46,150 nt of DNA from positions 1 to 46,150 of the forward strand of contig CADBBP010000049.1 in the NCBI GenBank assembly GCA_902792855.1, given 5' to 3'. Positions within the stretch are counted from its first letter, which is position 1. Every line of letters starts with the position of its first letter. The notes under the pieces are model-generated. The model was given only the letters and a program-made list of their open reading frames with translations, was not told where the DNA came from and did no database searches. Origin of the DNA: an uncultured Prevotellaceae bacterium (lineage in GTDB: Bacteria; Bacteroidota; Bacteroidia; Bacteroidales; Bacteroidaceae). The position numbers and the translations under genes are program-made. This document shows positions 35,109 to 43,977 of the stretch, piece after piece.

Positions 35109-35129
35109 ACAGTGTGAAAGGTTTTTTTT
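35095..35129 (+). terminator. Intrinsic terminator of the attenuator, upstream of leuA
   Basis: CCTTTCTCAC (35095-35104) pairs with GTGTGAAAGG (35112-35121), leaving one T-T mismatch and a 7-nt loop, and is followed directly by eight T. It lies 49 nt before the leuA ATG and 25 nt after the leader stop codon, so it can only act as a regulated terminator for the operon. Confidence 0.75.
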
Positions 35130-35178
35130 GTAATATAACAACAAAACTTTTACATAACAAAACATTATAAGGAAAAAG

Positions 35179-36687
35179 ATGAACGATAGGATTTACATCT
35201 TCGACACAACGCTCAGGGACGGAGAACAAGTCCCTGGATGCCAACTCAACACAGTGGAGAAAATACAAGTGGCAAGGCAGCTCGAACTGCTCGGAGTGGA
35301 TGTCATTGAGGCGGGGTTCCCCATTTCAAGCCCCGGCGACTTCAACTCTGTCATTGAAATATCAAAGGCGGTCACTTGGCCCACCATCTGCGCATTGACA
35401 AGGGCCGTGGAGAGAGACATCGATGTGGCGGCAGAGTCGCTGAAGTATGCCAAGAGAAAGAGAATACACACCGGCATCGGGACAAGCGACTTGCACATCA
35501 AGTACAAATTCAACTCCAACAGGGAGGAAATCATCGAAAGGGCGGTCAGGGCTGTCAAGTACGCCAAAAAGTACGTTGAGGATGTGGAATTCTACGCAGA
35601 GGACGCCGGGAGGACTGAGAACGAGTACCTCGCAAGAGTGGTGGAGGCGGTTATCAAGGCGGGGGCTACGGTCGTCAACATTCCCGACACCACCGGATAC
35701 TGTCTGCCCGAGGAATATGGACAAAAGATAAAATATCTCGTTGAGCACGTCGATGGAATACACAAGGCTGTCATTTCCACACACTGCCACAACGACCTGG
35801 GATTGGCTACCGCAAACACTTTCTCGGGAATCGTCAACGGGGCAAGGCAGGTGGAGGTCACCATCAACGGCATCGGAGAGAGGGCGGGCAACACCTCCCT
35901 CGAGGAAATAGCCATGATACTCAAGTGTCACAAAAACCTCAACTACGAGACCAACATCAACACCACGAAAATATACCCCATCAGCAGAATGGTGTCGAGC
36001 CTCATGAACATGCCCGTGCAGCCCAACAAGGCCATCGTGGGGAGAAACGCCTTTGCTCACTCCAGCGGAATACATCAGGACGGTGTGTTGAAGAATGTAT
36101 CAACATACGAAATCATCGACCCAAAGGACATCGGCCTCGACGACAACGCCATCGTCCTCACTGCTCGCTCCGGGAGGGCGGCTCTCAAATACCGGCTCCA
36201 CGTTCTAGGGGTCAATATTGACGATGAGAAACGCATCGACAAGATATATGACAAGTTCCTCAAACTGGCCGACCAGAAAAAAGAGGTCGGCGACCCCGAC
36301 ATCCTCATGCTCGCGGGGGCGGACACGGCGGAGGCGCATGGCGTAAAGCTCGACTTCCTGCAGGTGACCACCGGCATGGGGGTCAGGAGCGTCGCAAGCA
36401 TCGGACTCGACCTCTGCGGGCAGAAATTCGTGGAGGCAGCCACCGGAAACGGACCCGTGGACGCCGCCATCAACGCACTCAAGAAAATCATACAGAAGAA
36501 GATGACGCTCAAGGAATTTACCATCCAGGCCATCTCCAAAGGCTCCAACGATGTGGGAAAGGTGCACATGCAGGTGGAATATGACGGAGGGTTGTATTAT
36601 GGCTTCGGGGCGAACACCGACATCGTCACCGCTTCTGTTGAGGCTTACATCGATTGTATCAACAAATTCAAACCGGAAAAACCATGA
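35179..36687 (+). CDS. leuA: 2-isopropylmalate synthase
   Basis: The 502-residue enzyme condenses acetyl-CoA with 2-oxoisovalerate, the first step of leucine synthesis. The N-terminal TIM barrel shows [19 protein letters not shown], the metal-binding [16 protein letters not shown] and [15 protein letters not shown]. The C-terminal LeuA dimer/regulatory domain (from about 390) includes [20 protein letters not shown] and ends in FKPEKP. The length fits plant/bacterial-type LeuA with feedback domain. It is the first gene after the attenuator and overlaps leuC by 4 nt (ATGA). Confidence 0.97.
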   Translation: MNDRIYIFDTTLRDGEQVPGCQLNTVEKIQVARQLELLGVDVIEAGFPISSPGDFNSVIEISKAVTWPTICALTRAVERDIDVAAESLKYAKRKRIHTGIGTSDLHIKYKFNSNREEIIERAVRAVKYAKKYVEDVEFYAEDAGRTENEYLARVVEAVIKAGATVVNIPDTTGYCLPEEYGQKIKYLVEHVDGIHKAVISTHCHNDLGLATANTFSGIVNGARQVEVTINGIGERAGNTSLEEIAMILKCHKNLNYETNINTTKIYPISRMVSSLMNMPVQPNKAIVGRNAFAHSSGIHQDGVLKNVSTYEIIDPKDIGLDDNAIVLTARSGRAALKYRLHVLGVNIDDEKRIDKIYDKFLKLADQKKEVGDPDILMLAGADTAEAHGVKLDFLQVTTGMGVRSVASIGLDLCGQKFVEAATGNGPVDAAINALKKIIQKKMTLKEFTIQAISKGSNDVGKVHMQVEYDGGLYYGFGANTDIVTASVEAYIDCINKFKPEKP

Positions 36688-38081
36688 ACACGCTATTCGA
36701 CAAAATCTGGGATCGGCACGTTGTGCAAAACGTCAAGGACGGACCCACGCAACTTTACATCGACAGGCTGTATTGCCACGAAGTCACTTCGCCCCAGGCT
36801 TTCGACGGTATGAGGGCAAGGGGATTGAAATGCCTCAGACCACAGAAGGTGTTCTGCATGCCCGACCACAACACACCCACCCACGACCAGGACAAACCCA
36901 TCGAAGACCCCGTCTCAAGGGCTCAGGTGGACGCGCTCGAAAGAAACTGCAGGGAGTTCAACCTGACTCTCTTCCCAATGATGTCGCCCGACAACGGCAT
37001 CATTCATGTCGTAGGACCGGAGAAGGGGTTGTCGTTGCCGGGAATGACCATCGTGTGTGGCGACTCGCACACCTCTACGCACGGAGCCATGGGGGCTGTC
37101 GCCTTCGGCATCGGAACGTCGGAGGTGGAGATGGTGCTCGCCTCGCAGTGCATCCTGCAGCAGAAACCCAAATCCATGCGCATCAACATCAACGGGAAAC
37201 TGGGAAAAGGGGTGACGCCAAAGGATGTGGCCCTTTTCCTCATGGCGAAAATCACCACGTCGGGAGCCACGGGATATTTTGTGGAATATGCCGGAGAGGT
37301 GGTGGAACACATGTCCATGGAGGGAAGGCTGACACTATGCAACCTCAGCATCGAGATGGGGGCAAGGGGAGGATTCATCGCACCCGATGACACGACTTTC
37401 CAATACCTCAAGGGGAGGGAGTACGCACCCAAGGGAGAGGAATGGGAGAAGGCGGTGGAATATTGGAGAACGCTGAAAAGCGGGGACGACGCCGTCTTTG
37501 ACAGGGAACTCACATTCGACGCTGCCGACATCGAGCCGCGAATCACTTACGGAACCAACCCGGGAATGGGCATCGCCATCAACGAATGCGTTCCGATGGT
37601 GGGGGATATGCCGGATGCGGGAAAGGCGGCATTTGAAAAGTCATTGAGATACATGGGCCTCGAACAGGGGCAACCCATCATAGGACACCCGGTGGACTAC
37701 GTCTTTCTCGGCGCCTGCACCAATGGAAGGATAGAGGACTTCCGTGCCTTCGCATCCATCGTCAAGGGCAGGAAAAAGGCGGAGGGCGTTACAGCGTGGC
37801 TCGTACCGGGCAGTTGGGTCGTGGACAAGCAAATCAGGAAAGAGGGCCTCGACCGCATTCTGCAAGAGGCCGGGTTTGAGATAAGGCAGCCGGGATGCTC
37901 GGCTTGCCTTGCCATGAACGACGACAAGGTGCCGCCAGGAAAATACTGCGTGGCAACAAGCAATAGAAATTTCGAGGGAAGACAGGGACCGGGGGCAAGA
38001 ACGCTCCTTGCAAGTCCACTAACCGCGGCGGCGGCAGCCGTCACGGGGGTGGTGACCGACCCACGAACACTCATGGGATAA
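36684..38081 (+). CDS. leuC: 3-isopropylmalate dehydratase, large subunit
   Basis: The 465-residue aconitase-family subunit carries the 4Fe-4S cluster and, with LeuD, isomerises 2- to 3-isopropylmalate; the same pair can handle citramalate. Visible are [34 protein letters not shown], the cluster Cys in [14 protein letters not shown] and the pair in [13 protein letters not shown]. The C-terminal [20 protein letters not shown] is typical. The start ATG overlaps the leuA stop; an upstream frame extension inside leuA is rejected. Confidence 0.97.
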   Translation: MNTLFDKIWDRHVVQNVKDGPTQLYIDRLYCHEVTSPQAFDGMRARGLKCLRPQKVFCMPDHNTPTHDQDKPIEDPVSRAQVDALERNCREFNLTLFPMMSPDNGIIHVVGPEKGLSLPGMTIVCGDSHTSTHGAMGAVAFGIGTSEVEMVLASQCILQQKPKSMRININGKLGKGVTPKDVALFLMAKITTSGATGYFVEYAGEVVEHMSMEGRLTLCNLSIEMGARGGFIAPDDTTFQYLKGREYAPKGEEWEKAVEYWRTLKSGDDAVFDRELTFDAADIEPRITYGTNPGMGIAINECVPMVGDMPDAGKAAFEKSLRYMGLEQGQPIIGHPVDYVFLGACTNGRIEDFRAFASIVKGRKKAEGVTAWLVPGSWVVDKQIRKEGLDRILQEAGFEIRQPGCSACLAMNDDKVPPGKYCVATSNRNFEGRQGPGARTLLASPLTAAAAAVTGVVTDPRTLMG

Positions 38082-38118
38082 TCAACATCGGCAAAAACAT
38101 CATCTTTAGTTGAAACAC

Positions 38119-38709
38119 ATGAAACAGAAATTCAACATTATCAGGTCAACGTGTGTGCCCCTGCCTCTCGAGAATGTGGACACCGACCAAATCATACCGG
38201 CACGCTTTCTGAAAGCTACCAACAAGGAGGGCTTCGGGGACAACCTCTTCCGCGACTGGAGATACGACAAGGAAGGAAATCCTGTCAAAGACTTCGTGCT
38301 CAACAAACCGGAATATGGGGGCTGCATCCTCGTCGTAGGAAAAAACTTCGGTTCCGGGTCGTCAAGGGAGCACGCCGCATGGGCCATCGCTGGTTATGGG
38401 TTCAGGGTGGTTGTCAGTTCCTTCTTCGCCGACATACACAAGAACAACGAACTCAACAACTTCGTGCTGCCTGTCGTTGTGTCGGAGCAGTTCTTGCAAG
38501 AACTCTTCCAGTGTATTGACAACAACCCCAAGACGGAGGTGGAGGTGGACCTGCCAAACCAGACAATCACCAACCTCGCCAACGGAAAGAGCGAACTTTT
38601 CGACATCAATGCTTACAAGAAACACTGTCTCGTAAACGGACTCGACGACATAGATTTCCTACTCCAAAACATCGACAAGATAGAAGAATGGGAGCGAACG
38701 AACAGTTGA
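38119..38709 (+). CDS. leuD: 3-isopropylmalate dehydratase, small subunit
   Basis: The 196-residue swivelling subunit partners LeuC. Motifs include LPLENVDTDQIIPARFLK, GGCILVVGKNFGSGSSREHA and GFRVVVSSFFADI with NNELNNFVLPVVVSE. The ATG at 38119 (MKQKFNIIRST) is preferred to a TTG at 38110. Its 3' end overlaps the next gene by 22 nt in another frame, implying tight translational coupling with the citramalate synthase. Confidence 0.96.
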   Translation: MKQKFNIIRSTCVPLPLENVDTDQIIPARFLKATNKEGFGDNLFRDWRYDKEGNPVKDFVLNKPEYGGCILVVGKNFGSGSSREHAAWAIAGYGFRVVVSSFFADIHKNNELNNFVLPVVVSEQFLQELFQCIDNNPKTEVEVDLPNQTITNLANGKSELFDINAYKKHCLVNGLDDIDFLLQNIDKIEEWERTNS

Positions 38710-40253
38710 TAGAGGGGGCATACACCCACCCGCTCATAGAAATCATGGACAGCACCCTGCGCGACGGTGAGCAGACCAGCGGGGTGTCGTTCCTGCCTCA
38801 CGAGAAACTCATGATTGCAAGGATGCTCATGGAGGATATCAACGTGGACAGAATCGAAGTGGCCTCGGCAAGGGTCTCCCAAACCGACAAGGAGGCTGTC
38901 AAACTTGTGTGCAGGTATGCTGAAAGGGTGGGGATGCTCAACAAGGTGGAGGTGCTTGGGTTCGTCGATGGAAAACTCTCACTCGACTGGATTGAAAGTT
39001 GCGGATGCCGGAACATCAACCTGCTGGCGAAAGGCTCGTTGAGGCATTGCAAACAGCAACTGTACAAAACACCCGACGAGCATGTGGATGACATCATGAG
39101 GTCGCTCGATTATGCCGATAAACTCGGTATAGGGGTCAACATCTACCTCGAGGACTGGAGCAGCGGCATGAAGGACTCGCCGGAATACATCTACCATCTC
39201 ATGGAACGGCTTTACAACACCAACATCAAGAGATTCATGCTCCCCGACACGCTCGGCATCACCAACCCGCTGCAAGTCATCGAGTTCTTCAGGAAAATGA
39301 GGAAGAGGTTCCCCGATGTGCATTTCGACTTCCACGCACACAACGACTATGACTTGGCGGTCTCCAATTCCCTTGCTGCCGTGCTATGTGGTGCCAAGGG
39401 CATTCATGTCACTGTCAACGGACTGGGAGAAAGATGTGGAAACGCACCCCTCGCATCCGTGCAAGTCATTCTCAAAGACCAGTTCAGGGCAAGGACCAAC
39501 ATCAAGGAGGACAAACTCAACGATGTCAGCAGACTCGTCGAGGAATACAGTGGGATTGCCATCGCACCCAACCAACCCATCGTGGGCGACAATGTCTTCA
39601 CACAGGTGGCTGGCGTGCATGCCGATGGCGACAACAAGGACAACCTCTACTGCAACCCGCTCGTGCCGGAGAGGTTTGGAAGAAGCAGGGAATATGCGCT
39701 CGGAAAGAACAGCGGAAAGGCTAACATCGCACTCAATCTCCAAAAACTCGGTCTTGAACTTACGCCGGAGCAAATGGCAAAGGTGACGCAGAGAATCACC
39801 GAACTGGGAGAGAGAAAGGAAATCGTCACACAAGACGACTTGCCTTATATCGTCAATGACGTGCTCAAGCACACCACCCCGGAGGAGAAGGTGAAACTCA
39901 TCAGCTATATGGTGACTTCCGCATACGGCCTGAAACCCATCGCAAGTCTCAAGGTGGAAATCAAGGGAAAGCAGTATGCTGCGGACTCCACCGGAGACGG
40001 ACAATACGACGCCTTCGTCAAGGCTCTGAGGAAAATCTACAAGAAATATCTCGACAGGACTTTCCCCATCCTCGCCAACTATGCCGTCACCATTCCTCCG
40101 GGAGGGCGCACCGACGCCCTCGTCCAGACGGTCATCACCTGGAAAAATGGTGACAAGATGATACGCACAAGGGGCCTCGACGCCGACCAGACCGAGGCTG
40201 CCATCAAGGCCACTCTGCGCATGCTCAACATCTTCGAGGAGCAATCATCATAA
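38688..40253 (+). CDS. cimA: Citramalate synthase (LeuA-family, Leptospira type)
   Basis: The 521-residue second LeuA-family enzyme of the operon. It matches, from my knowledge of the family, the Leptospira-type citramalate synthase more than LeuA: EIMDSTLRDGEQTSGVSF, VDRIEVASARVS, VEVLGFVDGKLSLDWIE, NIYLEDWSSGMKDSPEYIY, FDFHAHNDYDLAVSNS, VAGVHADGDNKDNLYCNPL and VPERFGRSREYALGK. Citramalate synthase joins pyruvate and acetyl-CoA, and LeuCD/LeuB then lead to 2-oxobutyrate for isoleucine. The C-terminal regulatory domain contains IPPGGRTDALVQTVITW. The start overlaps leuD by 22 nt. Substrate choice is inferred, not shown; the Ile-rich leader of the operon supports it. Confidence 0.85.
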   Translation: MGANEQLIEGAYTHPLIEIMDSTLRDGEQTSGVSFLPHEKLMIARMLMEDINVDRIEVASARVSQTDKEAVKLVCRYAERVGMLNKVEVLGFVDGKLSLDWIESCGCRNINLLAKGSLRHCKQQLYKTPDEHVDDIMRSLDYADKLGIGVNIYLEDWSSGMKDSPEYIYHLMERLYNTNIKRFMLPDTLGITNPLQVIEFFRKMRKRFPDVHFDFHAHNDYDLAVSNSLAAVLCGAKGIHVTVNGLGERCGNAPLASVQVILKDQFRARTNIKEDKLNDVSRLVEEYSGIAIAPNQPIVGDNVFTQVAGVHADGDNKDNLYCNPLVPERFGRSREYALGKNSGKANIALNLQKLGLELTPEQMAKVTQRITELGERKEIVTQDDLPYIVNDVLKHTTPEEKVKLISYMVTSAYGLKPIASLKVEIKGKQYAADSTGDGQYDAFVKALRKIYKKYLDRTFPILANYAVTIPPGGRTDALVQTVITWKNGDKMIRTRGLDADQTEAAIKATLRMLNIFEEQSS

Positions 40254-40400
40254 GGACCCTAAAGTCCTTAAAGACCCTAAAGTTCTTAAACTCTTAAACC
40301 CCTTAAACTCTTAAACCCTTAAACTCTTAAACTCTTAAACCCTTAAACTCTTAAACTCTTAAACTCTTAAACTCTTAAACTCTTAAACCCTTTAAACCCC
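40254..40400 (+). repeat. Tandem array of 8-bp repeats (CTTAAACT) between cimA and leuB
   Basis: Thirteen copies of CTTAAAC[T/C] occupy 40285-40389, with one extra C after the second copy. Degenerate units (CCCTAAAG, CCTTAAAG) fill the 5' side from about 40256, and CTTTAAACCCC closes the 3' side. The array fills the whole 154-nt spacer between two operon genes up to about 10 nt before the leuB ATG. No promoter or gene is seen in it. Confidence 0.9.
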
Positions 40401-40407
40401 TCAAAAT

Positions 40408-41469
40408 ATGAAGCTTAGCATAGCCGTCCTCTCTGGCGACGGTATAGGACCAGAGATCATGCAACAAGGAGTGGCAGTCATGGATGCCATTGCAGAGAAA
40501 TTCAACCACCAAGTGACCTACAAGGAGGCCATTTGTGGCGCACATGCCATCGACCTCGTGGGAGACCCCTTCCCTGAAGAAACTTTCAACGTCTGCAAGG
40601 AGGCTGATGCCGTATTGTTCGCGGCGGTGGGAGACCCGCGCTTCGACAACGACCCCACGGCCAAGGTGAGACCTGAAACCGGACTGCTTGCCATGAGGAA
40701 GAAATTGGGATTGTATGCCAATATCAGGCCAATCCAGACTTTCGACTGCCTGCTCCACAAAAGTCCGCTGAAGACGGAATTGGTGAAGGGGGCTGACTTC
40801 GTATGCATTCGTGAACTCACAGGAGGCATGTATTTCGGTGAGAAATACCAGGACAACGACCGGGCATACGACACCAACCTCTACACACGACCAGAGGTGG
40901 AGAGAATCCTAAAGGTGGGATTTGAATTTGCCATGAAAAGAAAAAAGCACCTCACCGTGGTCGATAAGGCCAACGTCCTGGCATCCAGCAGACTGTGGAG
41001 ACAGATAGCCAAGGAAATGGAACCGGCATGGCCCGAGGTCACTGTAGATTATATGTTCGTGGACAACGCTTCCATGCGCATGATTGCAGAACCTACATTC
41101 TTCGACGTCATCGTCACGGAGAACACCTTCGGAGACATCCTCACCGACGAGGGAAGTTGCATCTCAGGCTCCATGGGACTGCTTCCCTCGGCATCAACGG
41201 GCGAGTTGACACCCCTCTTCGAACCTGTCCATGGCTCATGGCCACAGGCGACAGGGAAAAACATAGCCAACCCCCTCGCACAAATATTGTCGGTGGCCAT
41301 GCTCTTCGAGCATTTCAATCTCTTAGAGGAAGGAGCACTTGTAAGAAAGGCCGTTGACGCAAGTCTCGATGCAAATGTCCGAACACCGGAGATACAGGTG
41401 GAGGGAGGACCTGCCTATGGGACACGCGAGGTGGGACAATGGATTGTTGACTGGATAAAAAGGCAATGA
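40408..41469 (+). CDS. leuB: 3-isopropylmalate dehydrogenase
   Basis: The 353-residue NAD-dependent enzyme oxidatively decarboxylates 3-isopropylmalate (and beta-methylmalate in the citramalate route). Motifs are [79 protein letters not shown] and [27 protein letters not shown] (quoted in part). It lies after the 8-bp repeat array and overlaps the following TPR gene by 4 nt (ATGA). Confidence 0.97.
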   Translation: MKLSIAVLSGDGIGPEIMQQGVAVMDAIAEKFNHQVTYKEAICGAHAIDLVGDPFPEETFNVCKEADAVLFAAVGDPRFDNDPTAKVRPETGLLAMRKKLGLYANIRPIQTFDCLLHKSPLKTELVKGADFVCIRELTGGMYFGEKYQDNDRAYDTNLYTRPEVERILKVGFEFAMKRKKHLTVVDKANVLASSRLWRQIAKEMEPAWPEVTVDYMFVDNASMRMIAEPTFFDVIVTENTFGDILTDEGSCISGSMGLLPSASTGELTPLFEPVHGSWPQATGKNIANPLAQILSVAMLFEHFNLLEEGALVRKAVDASLDANVRTPEIQVEGGPAYGTREVGQWIVDWIKRQ

Positions 41470-42140
41470 GAAGGTTGCTCATCGTCGCCGCCACCATGAT
41501 GACAATGGTGGCGGCGAATGCACAGAGTTACGAGCAGATGCGTGACTCCTTGGAGGAGGCTGCCGACATGGTGAGGAAATTCCCAGAGAACATCGACTTG
41601 AGACTACGGAAGGCTTCTTGGAACATGTTGCTGCAGCAATGGGAGTATGCGAAAAGTGAGTATGACGAGGTTTTGAAGAGGGATAGCGCCAATGTGGCGG
41701 CTCTTTACTACAGGGCATACACCCAAGAGCGAATGCACAAATATGCCTTTGCAAGGAGGGACTATGAACGGATGCTGAAAATCGTGCCGGGCAACTTCAA
41801 CGGGCAACTGGGGCTGGCGCTGCTCAACCAGAAGGACATGCGTTACACGGAGGCCATGAACATGGCCAACCACCTCGTGGAGCAATACCCCGACAATGCT
41901 GTGGCTTATGCTGCAAGGGCGGGAATGGAGATGGAGAGGGGGATGCTCGACGTGGCACTCTTCGACTTCTCAAAGGCCATCACACTCGAACCTGCCAACA
42001 CCGACTATCTGATTTCGCGTGCCGACCTGCTCATTCGTATGGGAAGAAAAAAGGAAGCACGGCAGGATCTTGACACTGCCGTGCGAAAAGGTATTCCAAA
42101 ACCCTCGCTCATCGACCTTTACAACCGATGCCGCGAGTGA
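41466..42140 (+). CDS. Exported TPR-repeat protein
   Basis: The 224-residue protein has a signal peptide ([20 protein letters not shown]) followed by about five tetratricopeptide repeats ([58 protein letters not shown]). It should be a periplasmic protein-binding adaptor. Its start overlaps the leuB stop (ATGA), so it is translationally coupled to the leu/ile operon although no metabolic role is evident. It ends 30 nt before the convergent epimerase gene. Confidence 0.8.
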   Translation: MRRLLIVAATMMTMVAANAQSYEQMRDSLEEAADMVRKFPENIDLRLRKASWNMLLQQWEYAKSEYDEVLKRDSANVAALYYRAYTQERMHKYAFARRDYERMLKIVPGNFNGQLGLALLNQKDMRYTEAMNMANHLVEQYPDNAVAYAARAGMEMERGMLDVALFDFSKAITLEPANTDYLISRADLLIRMGRKKEARQDLDTAVRKGIPKPSLIDLYNRCRE

Positions 42141-42170
42141 GAGTGGCGTGCTCCGTTTCTTCCAACCCCA

Positions 42171-43043
42171 TCACCCTATGGTGATTTCATATTTCGCCAT
42201 CCAAGACGCACCGGGTAGGAGGTGGTTGATGAATGGCTTTTCGGAGAACTCTCCTTTGAAACCACGCGGGTCGCCTACGCCATACCATGGCTCAATGCAC
42301 ACGAAAGGTGCTTCCTTGCCGAATGGACTCCAAAAGGCGATGATGGGGGAGAGAAAATCGACAGTCACTGCGGCTGTGCCGTCGGATTTGGCCAGTACGG
42401 CTTGATGAAGTTGGCTGCCTGCCACCTTGATGGAATCGTTCTGCCAAGTCTTGTCGGTGAAAGCCATGACACCTTCCTGGGCCTCCACGAAGGGCACCTC
42501 GCTCATCTCATGGGAGCCGTCGCCATAACTGTGAAGGGCTTGCATGCTGCCGGGATTGTCGAGCAGGAGGCGGCCGTGCTGGCTTTCACCCTCCCGCATG
42601 CCGGGGATGTTGAATGCTGGATGACCGCCAATCTGGAAATGCATCTCTTGGATGTCAGCATTATGCACATGCCAGATGACTGAAATCTTGTTGCCGTCGA
42701 GCACATAACTGATGCTAAGCACAAAATTGTAAGGATAGACTTTGAGCGTCTCTTCTGATGCGCTCAGTGCCAATGTCACCTTCCTGTCTGTTTGGGAGAT
42801 GAGGCTGAATGTCATGTCGCGTGCAAAACCATGCCGAGGAAGATGGTATTCTTGGCCGGAAACGCGGTAGGTGTTGTCGTTCACGCTGCACACGATGGGA
42901 AAGAGGATGGGGGAGCGGCGGGGCCAGTATTTGGGGTCGCCCTGCCAGAGATACTCCAAGCCCGAAGCGTCTTTGATGCTCTGCAACTCGGCTCCCTTCT
43001 CGGATATCACAATGCTTAGTTGGTCATTTTTCAGTGTTACCAT
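42171..43043 (-). CDS. Aldose 1-epimerase family protein
   Basis: The 290-residue protein of the galactose-mutarotase fold resembles the LacX/YeaD-type branch rather than GalM. Visible are ISEKGAELQSIKDASGLEYL, GDPKYWPRRSPILFPIVCSV and YHLPRHGFARDM (His of the active site), then FQIGGHPAFNIP and APFVCIEPWYGVGD. Such enzymes interconvert sugar anomers or bind hexose-6-phosphates; the exact sugar is not known. No signal peptide, so cytoplasmic. It follows nudC on the same strand, separated by an array of 8-bp repeats. Confidence 0.88.
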   Translation of the reverse strand: MVTLKNDQLSIVISEKGAELQSIKDASGLEYLWQGDPKYWPRRSPILFPIVCSVNDNTYRVSGQEYHLPRHGFARDMTFSLISQTDRKVTLALSASEETLKVYPYNFVLSISYVLDGNKISVIWHVHNADIQEMHFQIGGHPAFNIPGMREGESQHGRLLLDNPGSMQALHSYGDGSHEMSEVPFVEAQEGVMAFTDKTWQNDSIKVAGSQLHQAVLAKSDGTAAVTVDFLSPIIAFWSPFGKEAPFVCIEPWYGVGDPRGFKGEFSEKPFINHLLPGASWMAKYEITIG

Positions 43044-43094
43044 GGCTTTTTCCTTTCTTTTTTTATTTTGGGTTTTTAGGGGTTGTCGGGATAT

Positions 43095-43206
43095 CGTTAT
43101 TCCGTTATTCCGTTATGCCGTTATATCGTTATGTCGTTATGCCGTTATATCGTTATTCCGTTATTCCGGAATATCGTTATATCGTTATATCGTCATATCG
43201 TTATGA
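43095..43206. repeat. Tandem array of 8-bp repeats (CGTTATNN) between nudC and the epimerase gene
   Basis: Fourteen consecutive 8-bp units of the form CGTTAT plus two variable bases (TC, GC, AT or GT), with two degenerate units (CGGAATAT, CGTCATAT), fill 112 bp. The last unit contributes the nudC stop codon (TAA at 43203-43201 on the minus strand). The repeat sequence is unrelated to the CTTAAACT array at 40.3 kb, but it has the same period and the same kind of position. Confidence 0.9.
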
Positions 43207-43977
43207 CCCCCCCTCCTCTTTCCAGTGGTCGATAAGTCTCCTGGCGATGGAGAGTTTCTCTGGGATGTTGGGGAGTGCATCGGCCTTGAACCATCCGCCG
43301 CGGGAGAGCTCCGAACGCTGCAGGTGGATTTCCCCTTCTACATAGTCTGCATAGAAACCCACCATCAGGCCGCAGGGGTAGGGCCACGGCTGGCTGGCGA
43401 AATAGCGGATGTTGCGGATGCGGATGCCCGTCTCTTCCAGCACCTCGCGCTCCACTGCCTCCTCAAGTGTCTCGCCCGTCTCCACGAAGCCGGCCACCAA
43501 GCCGTAGAAGTCGCTCTTGAAGTTGCGGGCGTGTACAAGCAAGGCCTCGTCGCCGCGGCGCACCAAGCAGATGACCGCTGTGGCCAACTGTGGCCACACC
43601 TCCTTGCCGCAGCAGGTGCAGCGCTTGGAGATGTTGGTGTGCAGGCGCATGGGACCGCCGCAGACACCGCAGAATTTCGTGTTGCTGTCCCAGTAGAGGA
43701 TTTCTGCGCATTTGCCTGCCTTTAGGTAGGTGTCGTAAGGCAGCAACTGGTATGACTTGCGAAGGCCAATCATCTCATAGCCCGCCATGTCCGTCACGGG
43801 TTGTTCCACACGATAGGTTTTCACGGTTTCGCTATGGAGAGGAGGGGTGATGTCGTGGACGGTTGTCCAGGGTTTCAGGGGCACAGGGGGCTCCTCCTGG
43901 AAGGGCACGTTCCACGTGCCGTCGGCTTGCCGCTCAAGCAGCAGGTCGTCTTTGCAGAATACAAACCAATAGTTCAT
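43201..43977 (-). CDS. nudC: NADH pyrophosphatase (NudC-type Nudix hydrolase)
   Basis: The 258-residue enzyme splits NAD(H) to NMN(H) and AMP and removes NAD caps from RNA in characterised relatives. A zinc ribbon (C103-x2-C106 in KFCGVCGGP, C120-x2-C123 in KRCTCCGK) precedes the Nudix box GFVETGETLEEAV...REVLEETGI (residues 163-185). It is followed by the NudC-specific SQPWPYP (195-201). The ATG at 43977 overlaps the stop of the upstream nucleotidase gene (ATGA); a longer frame is rejected. Cytoplasmic. Confidence 0.95.
   Translation of the reverse strand: MNYWFVFCKDDLLLERQADGTWNVPFQEEPPVPLKPWTTVHDITPPLHSETVKTYRVEQPVTDMAGYEMIGLRKSYQLLPYDTYLKAGKCAEILYWDSNTKFCGVCGGPMRLHTNISKRCTCCGKEVWPQLATAVICLVRRGDEALLVHARNFKSDFYGLVAGFVETGETLEEAVEREVLEETGIRIRNIRYFASQPWPYPCGLMVGFYADYVEGEIHLQRSELSRGGWFKADALPNIPEKLSIARRLIDHWKEEGGS

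Noticed and set aside
34897-35133. 78-codon frame across the leu leader region
   Set aside because: It starts upstream of the predicted transcription start and runs through the terminator; the 26-codon Ile-rich frame fits the attenuator geometry.
40254-40400. CRISPR-like array
   Set aside because: Units are 8 bp and contiguous without spacers; this is a simple tandem repeat. No cas genes are present.
42166-42185. Short hairpin (ATCACC...GGTGAT) between the TPR gene and the epimerase gene
   Set aside because: Only a 6-bp stem that coincides with the epimerase stop codon and has no T tract; not enough for a terminator call.
42871-43345. Open frames running through the CGTTAT array (repeated RYxxI-type peptides)
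   Set aside because: Repeat-driven open frames without start context, overlapping nudC and the epimerase gene.
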